DNA of 64,000 bases from Leptidea sinapis (GCF_905404315.1 NC_066288.1:11308501-11372500); one strand, 5' to 3'. Positions 43,071-54,939 are shown, numbered from the stretch's first letter. Numbers and translations are program-made. The notes: generated by a model not told the origin, from the letters alone.

Positions 43071-43514
43071 TTCTGTAGAGCTATAACTATATATATAACT
43101 CAAAGGCTTTAGACAGCGTTTACGTTGAAACGGCTTATTTTTTTCCGGTTGTATGGTTAGTTAGTAATTTTTTTTTTAAATACACTTTTATTAAAACATC
43201 GATCAAAGTTACAACGAACTACAAAAACTTATATTATGTTACTTACTGCTAAGGAACCCTTCATGGGCGAGCCAGCTCGCACTTGGCCGCTTTTTTTTCT
43301 TTCTCATTTGAAGTTTTTGAACATTTTCTGTTTCAAAAATAATATCCGATATAATCAACGTTAGGTACTTCTTAATTTGTTCGATTTGGCTTTATTTCTA
43401 TGGAATTTCCTTAGGAGTTATCATATAGTTTCTTTACTTAATTATATTAACTACTTAAGAACTCCATTTAATCGAGAGGGATACCACGGAACGACAGAAT
43501 CGTGCCAATTCAAA
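43071..43514. other. No gene; short GATA-type repeat
   Basis: 43505-43530 has AGATAGATAGATAG-type repeats; nothing else is seen. Confidence 0.45.
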
Positions 43515-43715
43515 GATAGATAGATAGTAGATAGATCACGTAAATCCTATAGATGGAGCTACCTGAGAGCTGAAAAAGTTTTACCAAAATGTACGACCCA
43601 TGCGTACTCGAATGGCTCAGTTGGTAAAAGCGCTCAGACGCAACCCGAGAGGCGCGGGTTCAAGTGTCGTTCATGAATTTTGGTGCAAATTAAATTTGTA
43701 TAAATAATAGATAGT
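43515..43715 (+). repeat. SINE-S copy
   Basis: Body end (GATGGAGCTACCTGAGAGC), tRNA-like block at 43610-43672 (GGCTCAGTTGGTAAAAGCGC) and tail TGGTGCAAATTAAATTTGTA. Confidence 0.75.
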
Positions 43716-43811
43716 TGTAAGAACAAATGTTAAGCGAAAATGTTCTAAAAATTACCCAGATTTGATATAAATATTGAGATTGAAAATATATTCATTGGAA
43801 TAAATGATAAA

Positions 43812-43955
43812 AATGACGGCCATGTTGAGTGAAACGTGAATGACGTCACACCTCATTAACCGTCACCGCTTTGCCTGATGTTGTGCTTGTTTATATTACG
43901 CGTTATCGTTGGTTTCTGAAGTGTGACGTCATAATCGGCCGCCATGACACTTACT
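43812..43955. mobile_element. MITE with inverted ends carrying TGACGTCA
   Basis: The left side ATGACGGCCATG ... ATGACGTCACAC and the right side, in reverse complement, ATGGCGGCCGATTATGACG followed by TCACAC are inverted relatives. A perfect TGACGTCA octamer occurs in each arm (43841-43848, 43924-43931). Confidence 0.5.
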
Positions 43956-44039
43956 ACCATTTTCGCGTAACAAAGAAAGAAGATTGATGAAAATACAGTT
44001 ATTTTTATCGATACTATTTTTTAAATACAAAATTCAATA

Positions 44040-44395
44040 TTTTTAAATCATTATTGGATATGAAATCACTTATTAGAAGTCTAAAGTATGCCTCAGACCT
44101 GAGAAGAACGGGCGCAAGAAACTCAGTGGGCTTCTTGTTTCATAAAAATATCGGTAATATCGTACAACAACACATATAATAGCCTGAGGGCGGTCGCTCT
44201 ATTCTCAATCTGTGGTATCATTAAGAAAGTCATTTATTTTATAAAAACCAGTACTACATAAACATCTTCTGAACATTTTCTGGGATCTTGTAGTAAAAGA
44301 CTATAATACCCTCAAAAGACTTACTAACTCGTCTTAGCCGAGTATAAACATTGAAGTTATGAAAGATTCTCGAAAATTCACTTATGTGCAAGAGA
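44040..44395 (-). mobile_element. LINE-C 3' end
   Basis: It carries GAGAAGAACGGGCGCAAGAA, CCTGAGGGCGGTCGCTC and the SRL region (CTCGTCTTAGCCGAGTAT). Confidence 0.7.
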
Positions 44396-44429
44396 AGAGG
44401 AAACCAAAATCTTTCATCATGCCTATTAT

Positions 44430-44745
44430 TTGTCGTTGCGTAGAGATGTGGGTTCTCTCTGCATCTTCTACCGCATCCATCACGGGGAGTGCTGAGAGAA
44501 GTTGTACGAGTTGCACCAGGAGTCGAATTCCACCACCAAACATTGCGGCAAAATGAGAAATATCACCCGCATCATGTTTACGTCTAATATTCTACAATCG
44601 CGCGTTTAGCGAGGGACTTCTTGCCTCTCACAGCCACTTTGAAGAGTTTTACCGAACCGATATGACTTACGGACTGTTAATCTTGGTCCTTATTTTAACT
44701 TAAAGGCCAGCAACGCATTTCTTGATCCTTGGTGCTCTGGATGTC
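44430..44745 (+). mobile_element. LINE-B fragment, old
   Basis: LRRDV-type start (TCGTTGCGTAGAGATGTGG), FYRIHHGEC (CTACCGCATCCATCACGGGG), then a strongly decayed C terminus. Confidence 0.6.
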
Positions 44746-46738
44746 CATTACCCTCTTGCTAAATGGTTTTGATAGGCGTAATATCATTCCTAATTGCTTA
44801 TAAGCCTTAGAGGAAATGTTGTTGATATGGAGATAAAAGTTTAAATCAAGCGTCACCTAGGTCCTTAATACTATTAGCTCGTTGTACTTTCTTACTAAAA
44901 AGAAAGTAATAAAGGGCTTTTAAGTACGGTTTACTCTCAACAAATTGCTTCGTGAAATTGTTTCAGCTACATATAATTTCTAGTTCATAGAACAACAACA
45001 TTTGATTTCATTTTTATATTTCCACGATGTTTCATGGAGGGCCAAACAAAAACAACATTGATACGGCGTCGAATTGACGCCTCGGTTCTTCACACAAAAT
45101 GACAAATTCGCCCCAGTTATCGTTGTGTGTGATCCATTGACGCACATTGCGGTATTCACGATCTGTGACCCTTCACAGACGTTCTATGCACATAAATAAT
45201 GGGCTCCAGTGATAAATGGGTTTCCGGGAACACATGCGATACTCGTTAGGTGTATTCTATAAAATTGGCGCGCAAACTGTATTGTTATTACTAACCTGAA
45301 TGGCGAACACATTTTTTGATACATATTCATGTTTTTGTTTAATTTTATTAATTGATCGTTATTTTTCGGAGGCGTAGGCATCGTCCTATATATACTGATC
45401 ATTATTACGGACATGATCTAGGTATATGGGTTCGCGAATACAACAGCCGGCAGATACAATAACTTCATTGGGATATTTAGTGCAAACGAAACAGATTTTT
45501 ACAAGATAAGGTTATTAAGTAAATATACAAATACCAAAATTTATTTAGCATTGAACACCTTTACGGGCCTAAGGCTTTAACAGAATTGATTAAATTATGA
45601 AAATATAGTGCAGATTATCAAATAGCCCCTTTTATTTAATATTTAAATCAACGAAAGTTTCAATCAGTAATCAACAATCCGTTATAATTTAATACTTTAA
45701 TCAAATATCCAGTCAAGAAAATTTCATGTAAAAAAAGTCCTCAAGCCTCACGAGCATAGAACAATAAGTGTTCATTATCAGTATCGTTGCCACAGTTCTA
45801 TTTGCAAATTGTCTATGACCATAAATACGATTTGGCTGTTTCAGGCCTGTCACACAAACTATCGTAAATTTGTGACAAGCAATTAAATTACTGCTGAGTA
45901 TTGGGTCAAGTAATCGTTCTGTGAAGCTGCTGTAATTTTCTCGACAAAGACTTCGAATTTGCTCCTGAGATGCGGAAATTGGTTTATGCTTCAAATTAAA
46001 GCACTTTAATGGAATTGTTATTGTGTGGTTGGACCTTCCTTACAGTTTTAAGGTAATGAAATTGGCTCCTTGCCAGATAATAATTTCCTTATGAATCCCA
46101 ACTAATTCTCTTCTAAAAAATATTTTGTTAAGAAACTAATCTTTTAAAAAACATAATTACTTCGATGATGATAGGACACATCAATCAACAAAACCCTTGT
46201 TCTCTTCCAATAATAAAAGGAATCACAAAAATTAATTTTCTTCAATTGAAAGCCTTGCGTGTTTAATAGTTACCTTAAAGAATATTAAGTTACTAATGTT
46301 AATATCATTTAACAAAATTTCATAATAATAATGTGCCTATTAAGTAGTAGAATATTTTTTACATTGCTTAATGTTACATTGCTTGATAGAAACTACTTTC
46401 TAATATTATTTCTACATAAGCAGTTTAATGTTACTATGCAAGGCATCACATATTATTGACCCTTGTTTCAATGTGGCTTGCAAAAAAAAAATTTTAAAAA
46501 CACGACGTAAGCAAGTTCCACTTCCAAAATTCAAGTCCATGTGAAAAGATCATTAAGAAGGAAAAGTGAATGTTCATCTCCACTTTTCCGTTCCCACTTC
46601 TTTTCCCACACATTCGGGTGGCGAGGATGGTAGCAGAGTCCGTGGAGTATGACGCTGAAGAACAGCGGCAAAAATAAGGTCAAACTATTCTTCTAAGGCA
46701 AAGTTACTTTATTTTTATAGAAGTAAATCTTATGGCGG
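44746..46738. other. Long stretch with no identified gene
   Basis: A 93-codon minus-strand frame at 45713-45994 has protein-like composition but no recognised motif and no splice context I trust. 46555-46675 is GC-richer with a pyrimidine tract followed by AG|GATGGTAGC; not enough for an exon call. Confidence 0.35.
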
Positions 46739-46871
46739 AGACAGGATGTCGTCGGTTTGTAAAATTTCAACATAATTGCGGGAGGAAGTGATTCGTTTAA
46801 ATGCACAATGGAAGTTTTGCAGTGGAAACTTAGATACCGCAAAACATTTAATGTTTCTTTTAAAGTATTGC
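46739..46871. repeat. Partner of the repeat at 19610-19728
   Basis: It shares four ordered blocks with 19610-19728 on the same strand. Confidence 0.6.
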
Positions 46872-47033
46872 CATTCGTTGTCGCAAATCTTTTATTGCTT
46901 TGAAATGTATTTCGTTATATTTAATAACGTCCACAGTGATTTATTATACTTTAAGATTTATAAACTACTCTTACTATGAATAATTTTTAGTCATGTTTAG
47001 TTGGGTGAAAGTTTAAGTACCTAAGTAGACAAA

Positions 47034-47120
47034 TATTGGCGGAATTAACACTAAAGAAAACTCAAATCATTTGTATAATTATGGATTTCCGCAAAGTAAC
47101 GCCTACTTCAATAGATTTTC
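47034..47120 (+). mobile_element. Penelope-like terminus, outer part
   Basis: It reads ACAAATATTGGCGGAATTAA through ATTATGGATTTCCGCAAAG to GTAACGCCTACTTCAA. It begins just after the position where the hammerhead-like core would lie. Confidence 0.65.
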
Positions 47121-48878
<1,758 letters not shown>

Positions 48879-48984
48879 TATTTATTTGCAAAAAACATAG
48901 TATACAATGGTGTTTAAATTTAAATAAATAATAAGAGCTTACATGTTTTGCCAGCACTACACAATTTAAACACAATGAATATAA
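48879..48984 (-). other. LINE 3' UTR
   Basis: A short 3' UTR (minus strand) running from the ORF2 stop through GTGTAGTGCTGGCAAAACAT to GCAAATAAATAT, which passes directly into the ATT array. It may hold the RNA signal recognised by the element's RT. Confidence 0.8.
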
Positions 48985-51828
48985 TCAGAATTTCATTTCC
49001 ATAAAGTCCTTAATACTATAAAAATTATAATCATTTAGCCAACTATATAGCTTATTCTTGAATAATCTAGAATTTAAATTTTTTATGCGACTCGGTAACT
49101 TATTATAAATACGAACACAATTACATACACAACTTTTATTATATTTGGTAATTTTTGGAACATCATGAAGAACGAGTCTTTGTGGATCACGTCGTTTCCG
49201 CGGATTTAGATCATTAGCTGATTTAAACAATTCTTTATTTTTTTTTACAAACATACATATCTCGAAGATGTAAAGCGACGGCAAAGGTAACAATCCTAGT
49301 TTTTTAAATATGGGTTGACACGATTGCTCAGGATGCATCCCGTACATTGCCCTAATACACTTTTTTTGAGCAATAAATGCTCTTTTGATATCTGTGCTGT
49401 GTCCCCATAATATAAGCCCGTAGCGCAGTACCGATTCTACATGTGCGTGATAAGTCATTATAGCAGTTTTTAAGCTTGTTACTCTTTTGACTTGCTTAAG
49501 CGCATATACGAACTTATTTATTCTCTTACATATATTATCTACTTGCTCTTTCCAATTGAAGTTCTCATCTATTATTACTCCTAGAAACTTTGTATGTGCT
49601 TCTTCTTTAATTGTCGTTATTTTTAGTTGTATATTGTATTTAGGATTATAACATTTATTGAAATTGATATATACGGATTTATTAAGATTTATTTTCAAAT
49701 TATTTATATCAAGCCATTGTATTAATTTATTTATAGTGTTATTAATTTCAATCTCATGATTACTGATACAGTTATTATTTTTTTCAGACGCTACAACGAT
49801 TGTGATATCATCAGCAAATAACACACATTGATGTTTGGTTATGTTAATAATATCATTTATATATAATAAGAATAGGATAGGGCCCAGCACACTTCCTTGT
49901 GGAACGCCACATTTATTGTGCTTGTATTCGGACAAGAAAGGGACCATATCTCCATTGTCATCTATCTTATCTATAACGACACATTGTTGCCTGTTGCTAA
50001 GATATGATGCTATCCACTGAAGTGTAGGACCCCTGATACCGATTAATTCAAGCTTATCTAGTAGCAGATTGTGGGAGACTAAGTCGAAGGCTTTCGAGAT
50101 ATCAAAAAATAGTGCAGTAATTAGATTGCTATTGTTGATACTTGTAACTATAGACTTTACAAGAGTGAATACCGCTAATGAAGTGGACTTATTTTTTTGA
50201 AAGCCAAACTGTTCGTTGCTAATTATATGAAATTTTTCGCAATATTCGCTTAATCTTCTGTAAATGCACTTTTCATATATCTTAGACAATATGGGTATCA
50301 AAGTTATTGGAAGATAGTTATTAATATTACATTTTTCACCTTTTTTAAATAATGGCTTAACCAATGAATATTTCAGGGCGTCGGGAAAAGTGCCCGTCTC
50401 AAACGATGTATTTATTAAATGTGTTAAAATGGCAGTTAATTGATTAGCACACTCTTTAATAATTTTGGTGTTGATTTCATCATAACCTACAGAATTGGAG
50501 TTAGTTAAAGACATTATTTCTCGTCTAACCTCATTTTCTGTCATGGGTTTTAGGAACATTGAGTTTACATGGGCACTAATATTATATGATTTTTTAATTC
50601 TTTTTTGTGTTGTTTTATGTGTTAAGTTAATGTAGTGATTGTTGAAGGCAGTAGCAATATCAACGGGTTTTGTTATTGTCGTGTTGTTAACTATAATTTT
50701 TTCTATGTTTCCTTTGCAGTTTGTGTCTCGTATTTCATTTTTAATTACTGCCCATGTGGCTCTACATTTATTATCATGTTTGTTTATATACTTAATGTTT
50801 TCATTTTTTTTTGAATTCACAATACATTTTTTTAGAATATTAGAATATGTCTTATATCTATTTTTATTACTAGTATTTTTATTTTTATAGTATTTACATC
50901 TTAGTTTACGTTTATTCAAACAACTTTTTTTTAAGCCTTGACTTATCCAGTTTTGTTTATTTTTATTTTTGTTATTTATTTTTACTTTCACTTTTGGGAA
51001 GCAAAGATTGTAAAATAGACATAATAGTTCATGAAATTCACTGAATGCATTTGCGTCATTTTGCATATATATATGCGCCCAGGATAAATTGTTTAAGCAT
51101 TCCCTGAACTTGCGAATATTGTCCAAATTATAATCTCTTTTATAAATAAAATATGTAGTACTTCTTTGCGGCTTTTCATTAACAGAAAAGCTTAACATTT
51201 GGCCTGTGTCATGGTCAGAGAGATAAAGCGGCATGACTGTTGCGTTAGCATTTGGAATATTGCTAAGAATATGATCTATGCAAGATGACTTGCGAGTAGG
51301 TACGTCTATGTGAATTTTCATGTTAAAATTGTAGGTTATGTCTCGTAAATGATTAGTAATATTGCCTTTTTTTAACGTGTTTATATTAAGGTCCCCTGCT
51401 ATAACTATACGCATTTTAAATTTATATTTATTATTTGAGTAGCTCAAAAGGTCGTTTAATTTACATAAGAATTGGGTGGGATCTGAGTTAGGTGTTCTGT
51501 ATAGGCAAATAACTAGCAGTTTATAACATTCAATCTCTATGCCACAGGCTTCAAATGTGTTTTGGGTAGCATATTTTTTTATGTATGGTAAATTTTTGAA
51601 AGGAATGTCGTTTTTTATTAAGATACAAGTACCTCCTCTTTGCTGTTCTCTGCTGAAGTTGGCAGCAATTTGATAATTATATATTTTGATAAAATGCTCA
51701 TATCCTTTTTTTATAAAAGTTTCTGACAGGCATATTACATCTGGATCTTTCTGTGACGCTTTTAACTGCTGTACTGTTATTTCTAATAGTTCCCGTTTTG
51801 ATAAAATACTAGCAATATTTTGGTGCAT
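48985..51828 (-). CDS. LINE ORF2: APE endonuclease and reverse transcriptase
   Basis: This 947-residue protein nicks target DNA and copies the element RNA at the nick (target-primed reverse transcription). Endonuclease, residues 1-215: HQNIASI (2-8), LSET with E36, YRTPNSD (110), AGDLNIN with D146, IDHI with D185, and LSDH (203-206). RT, about 430-780: KPLFKKG (491), NNYLPITL (503), EQFGFQ (539), FFDISKAFD with D576, GVPQGSVLGP (641) and FADD with D673-D674, then KFLGVIID (747). C-terminal region: YGLILWGH, LGLLPLPSLYIFE, RIYNKLPSRIKN and FYSIKDF near the end. Length and order fit CR1/jockey-group ORF2. The start is the first ATG, 19 bases after the ORF1 stop, in front of the conserved N..S endonuclease start. 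Oddity: position 506 is Leu (CTT) where NYRPI normally has Arg; one base would explain it. Whether the enzyme still works is therefore open. Confidence 0.95.
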   Translation of the reverse strand: MHQNIASILSKRELLEITVQQLKASQKDPDVICLSETFIKKGYEHFIKIYNYQIAANFSREQQRGGTCILIKNDIPFKNLPYIKKYATQNTFEACGIEIECYKLLVICLYRTPNSDPTQFLCKLNDLLSYSNNKYKFKMRIVIAGDLNINTLKKGNITNHLRDITYNFNMKIHIDVPTRKSSCIDHILSNIPNANATVMPLYLSDHDTGQMLSFSVNEKPQRSTTYFIYKRDYNLDNIRKFRECLNNLSWAHIYMQNDANAFSEFHELLCLFYNLCFPKVKVKINNKNKNKQNWISQGLKKSCLNKRKLRCKYYKNKNTSNKNRYKTYSNILKKCIVNSKKNENIKYINKHDNKCRATWAVIKNEIRDTNCKGNIEKIIVNNTTITKPVDIATAFNNHYINLTHKTTQKRIKKSYNISAHVNSMFLKPMTENEVRREIMSLTNSNSVGYDEINTKIIKECANQLTAILTHLINTSFETGTFPDALKYSLVKPLFKKGEKCNINNYLPITLIPILSKIYEKCIYRRLSEYCEKFHIISNEQFGFQKNKSTSLAVFTLVKSIVTSINNSNLITALFFDISKAFDLVSHNLLLDKLELIGIRGPTLQWIASYLSNRQQCVVIDKIDDNGDMVPFLSEYKHNKCGVPQGSVLGPILFLLYINDIINITKHQCVLFADDITIVVASEKNNNCISNHEIEINNTINKLIQWLDINNLKINLNKSVYINFNKCYNPKYNIQLKITTIKEEAHTKFLGVIIDENFNWKEQVDNICKRINKFVYALKQVKRVTSLKTAIMTYHAHVESVLRYGLILWGHSTDIKRAFIAQKKCIRAMYGMHPEQSCQPIFKKLGLLPLPSLYIFEICMFVKKNKELFKSANDLNPRKRRDPQRLVLHDVPKITKYNKSCVCNCVRIYNKLPSRIKNLNSRLFKNKLYSWLNDYNFYSIKDFMEMKF

Positions 51829-51847
51829 AATATGAAATGTACGGGTG

Positions 51848-53446
51848 TTAGGCTCGAAAAAGATTTTTTTTATTTTTTTGTACAGGGAAGTAGTAAGGTA
51901 TCGTACCTTTGCTTACATTTTCGATAGATGCCGTGGGCTTAACATTTTGTTTATTTTTATCACAGTTTTGTACATCGAAATAGAAAGGAATTGTGCCTTT
52001 TTTAGGCTCCTTTCTACACGTAGTCGTGTTGCCGCTAGTTGCATTACGCATAACAAATTCCCTAATATTCTTAGGGTACAAGTAGGTCTCATCATAGTCG
52101 TTACAGTCTATTACATAATTTATAGAGTTACAGATCTCTGAAAACTTAAAATAACGACTGTTAATAAAGTAGCTTTTTTTAAACTTTTTACATAAATTTT
52201 CTATACTGTAATTCAATTTTGAAGTGTTAAAGGAGTGACTTTTATAAGCATTTAATACAATTATTCTATTGTTATAAAAGGACTGTAGTATTAATTCTAA
52301 TTGTGATAAGACTTGCTTTAAATTTTTATCATTTTCCCCTATACATATCACTAGTTTATCGTCCGGATTTAAGGCTGTTCTAATGCAGTTCTTCACTATG
52401 TCATAACATTTCGCGTTAGGCTTCGTTTCCGCAAAAACTCTGTATTTTTCATACTTAGTATTGCTTCTCGACTGCAATAAGGCTGAGGCCAAGCCGACAC
52501 ATTGTTGGGTTCCGAATATAAGTATTCTTCGTTTAGGTTCGTGCTCGAATTTTCTTGTTGTGATCGAAAGGGTGCATGTATCGGGTGGAGGAGACGTTGT
52601 CAATTTGAGGTCCCCACTTTTATTGTGCAAGTATTGTGTTAGTGTCTCTATTTGTTTTATTAGAGTTGAAATTTCAATTTTAGCGCTATCCAACTGCTGC
52701 TGTAGATCTGTAATTTGTTTTTTCAGGGACAGTGTTCTATCTTCGTAAATAGGGTTGCCGTTTGAATAATTTTTGGGCGAAAAAGGGGTTGATGTTGTGC
52801 ATTGTGCATTTTTAATACTGCTACTAGACATATTTTCCACTGACGAAGAAGTTTGTTGTGATGATTTTAATTTATTGTTTTCATCAGTCAACCTCTGTAC
52901 TAGACTTCGAAGATCGATATTTTCCAATATTCTGTTATCAAGTTCATTTTGCCTGAGCTCAAGCTTAACGGTTAATTGAGAAATGGTATCTTTCATCTCC
53001 GACCAAGATACTAAGTCTGAGATTGGAACTGACAATGTGCCATCCAAACTACTTGATAGTTTCGCTGATGTATTGTATGATTCAGAGGATGTGTTGTAGT
53101 CTGTTAGTATATGCGAATCTAGGGTTTGTGATTCTTCTATAGGCGGTGAGGTTTTAGCTGTAATCTTTTTTTTATTTCTCAGTGTTACGTTCGAAGTATG
53201 ACTTTTAACTTGTTTTTTGTTTTTAATACAGGTCATGCATTTCCATTTCTGTTTGGATTCCAGATCCATCATGCGATATGTTTTTTCAGGATATCCAATA
53301 CAATCTGGCTCATATCTGTTGTTACAGATCGAACATAATGCAGTGCTTTTTATGTCTACGTGTTTTTTACATTTATAGCATACTACAAGAACTGCCTTCT
53401 TACGGCCACTGCTTGTTAAACTGCTTAAACCAATTTTTGATGACAT
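51848..53446 (-). CDS. LINE ORF1: PHD-like finger, coiled coils, SGNH-like domain
   Basis: A 532-residue protein starting MSSKIGLSS, probably the RNA-binding or particle-forming partner of ORF2. Residues 23-73 form a PHD-like cluster: C23-C26, C38-C41, C49, W68, C70-C73. The usual His three residues before C49 is Glu46. Two predicted coiled coils are 145-195 (LTVKLELRQNELDN...) and 238-275 (LKKQITDLQQQLDS). Residues 306-435 resemble the SGNH/esterase-type domain of CR1 ORF1, including a Gly-rich first strand (LIFGTQQ) and CIGENDKN (368-375) at the GxND block; the catalytic GDS serine is not evident. The C terminus repeats KGTIPFYF (483-490) and KGTIPYYF (513-520), each followed by a VQ and basic residues. 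The frame is open for 82 more codons upstream, but that part runs through the tRNA-like module, so MSSK is the better start. Confidence 0.9.
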   Translation of the reverse strand: MSSKIGLSSLTSSGRKKAVLVVCYKCKKHVDIKSTALCSICNNRYEPDCIGYPEKTYRMMDLESKQKWKCMTCIKNKKQVKSHTSNVTLRNKKKITAKTSPPIEESQTLDSHILTDYNTSSESYNTSAKLSSSLDGTLSVPISDLVSWSEMKDTISQLTVKLELRQNELDNRILENIDLRSLVQRLTDENNKLKSSQQTSSSVENMSSSSIKNAQCTTSTPFSPKNYSNGNPIYEDRTLSLKKQITDLQQQLDSAKIEISTLIKQIETLTQYLHNKSGDLKLTTSPPPDTCTLSITTRKFEHEPKRRILIFGTQQCVGLASALLQSRSNTKYEKYRVFAETKPNAKCYDIVKNCIRTALNPDDKLVICIGENDKNLKQVLSQLELILQSFYNNRIIVLNAYKSHSFNTSKLNYSIENLCKKFKKSYFINSRYFKFSEICNSINYVIDCNDYDETYLYPKNIREFVMRNATSGNTTTCRKEPKKGTIPFYFDVQNCDKNKQNVKPTASIENVSKGTIPYYFPVQKNKKNLFRA

Positions 53447-53499
53447 TTTTTGTGTGGAAAAAATATACTTCTTATTATGGCTAGAGAAGAAAAAAAAAT

Positions 53500-53615
53500 A
53501 TCTTTGGCGTTTGAGATTCGATCGCACGACCTCGCGGTATTTTACTGTACAGTGTGTTGCACAGCGTAACCACTTATCCAACAGTATAATATCTATTAAG
53601 TTGAAATAACAGTAC
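53500..53615 (-). promoter_or_regulatory. tRNA-like module with A- and B-box matches upstream of LINE ORF1
   Basis: Minus strand: TTCAACTTAATAG, A-box-like TGGATAAGTGGTTA, about 35 bases, ACCGCGAGGTCGTG, then B-box-like GATCGAATCTC, ending 54 bases before ORF1. This is the layout of a type-2 RNA polymerase III internal promoter. A relative lies at 25690-25803. It may be the element's own 5' region or a SINE into which the LINE inserted. Confidence 0.5.
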
Positions 53616-54384
53616 TGATTCGCAGAAAGCGGAAATGGGTCTGAGGGTAATTGTAAATTAGATATTATAAATAATGTCACAAGATTGAACAAGTTTCTAT
53701 TTTTTTGACGGTGTATTGCAATTTTAAAGCATTATTTGTACACTTGATGTATTACACTTATCACACTAATTATGTATTTTATAACCACATAATATTATTT
53801 AAGAAAATATCAATTTCTATGATTCAGCATTTATAGTCATCACACAAGCTTTTGCGTCTACCAGGGTTTTAATTTGGACCCCTAGCTTTCATAAAGGTCA
53901 CTATCAGTTGTCGCAACACCATTGGCCCTAGAGGCAGTAACTATACTTATTAATACACTTCTGTGGTCGTCTTCATCCATAGAATTTGGCAATCTATTAA
54001 TCTGTTTTGCGAGACTAAAGTTTCTTTGAAGAAATCTGAGGCATCAATTCAGAAAACATTGAGACATAGATTTATCTATAGCCTACGAGACGTTTCATCA
54101 TTCGGCGAAAATCATTCCAAGATAAAGATCTATTTCCAATATTCGTTTTATACCTAGCTTGTATGTAACAAATAAATCCACCTAACCGCCATCAATGTCC
54201 TCGCAGTAATTAATAGCTTATTTATTTCTCTTAGTTTCTGGTATTCAATTCTCATTTAGTTGATATATGTTTCACAGTTCAGTTAATATTAATTGGGAGT
54301 TCTTTTCCATTTATTTCTTCAGATAACGGTATACAACAATATAACGCAATTACAGACTTATTCATAAAAGTCTTAACCAAAAAG
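53616..54384. other. No gene recognised
   Basis: It flanks the 5' end of the LINE; no feature could be supported. Confidence 0.5.
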
Positions 54385-54545
54385 TTTAAAAGATTCCTTT
54401 TGAATACTTATTGATGTCATTGCTTTGATGCAATGGCTCTCTGAGAGGGATGAAACGACGTAAGAAACTCTCAGTGTTCTTTTAGAGCTCTTGTCATAAA
54501 AGACTGTTGACTGATCGCTTAGATATTCCGCTGTTGAGTTGTAAT
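54385..54545 (-). mobile_element. LINE-D 3' UTR fragment
   Basis: It matches 29735-29945 in order (TTGATGTCATT, GGCTCTCTGAGAG, AAGAAACTCTC, CGCTTAGATATTC). Confidence 0.65.
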
Positions 54546-54797
54546 ATTAACAACGGAGCACGCACGCACAAGAACAAACAAATATATATGGGTATATAAT
54601 CAAATCAATATCACTTTATTAATTTAGGTCAAACAAATGACTCTTATAAATATAAAAAATATACTTCTTACCATTTCCTGTTATTAATATTATATAGTAT
54701 AATAATTATTATTTTACTTATTTTTCCTTTATTATAATATTAAATAACTGATAACTATCGATGTTAAGTAGGTACCAGTCAACTCGTTATATCTTAT

Positions 54798-54935
54798 CCC
54801 CCTTATTCATAATAGTCTGCTAACTTAAAGCATTGCTAATTCTCACTCTGTCTTCTTCTATTGACCTAAGTCAGAATGAGAAAAAACACTCCTTAGCGGC
54901 TGTTTTAAGTTAGCGGACCATTATGAATAATAGGG
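54798..54935. mobile_element. MITE with CCCTTATTCATAATAG ends and TTAT duplication
   Basis: The left arm CTTATTCATAATAGTCTGCT then AACTTAAAGC, and the right arm in reverse complement TTATTCATAATGGTCCGCT then AACTTAAAAC, form long inverted ends. TTAT is present on both sides (54794-54797, 54936-54939). 138 bp, non-coding. Confidence 0.75.
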
Positions 54936-54939
54936 TTAT

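Larger units (their letters stand above)
48879..53615 (-). mobile_element. CR1-type non-LTR retrotransposon, apparently intact
   Basis: On the minus strand: a tRNA-like module (53500-53615), ORF1 (53446-51848), a 19-base gap, ORF2 (51828-48985), a 106-base 3' UTR with AAATAAAT, then the ATT array. Both ORFs are uninterrupted. The PHD-like finger plus SGNH-like domain in ORF1 and the simple-repeat 3' tail are as described for CR1-like elements. The exact 5' end is not proven, and I could not find convincing target-site duplications. Confidence 0.9.

Noticed and set aside
45713..45994. 93-codon minus-strand frame as a gene
   Set aside because: No recognised motif, no splice context and no copy to compare; length is within chance for AT-rich DNA.
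46615..46675. Short exon-like segment with a pyrimidine tract, AG and MVAESVEYDAEEQRQK
   Set aside because: The frame is only 16 codons and the acceptor and donor matches are ordinary.
49835..53484. Plus-strand frames of 60-98 codons across the LINE
   Set aside because: Antisense shadows of ORF1 and ORF2; no independent support.
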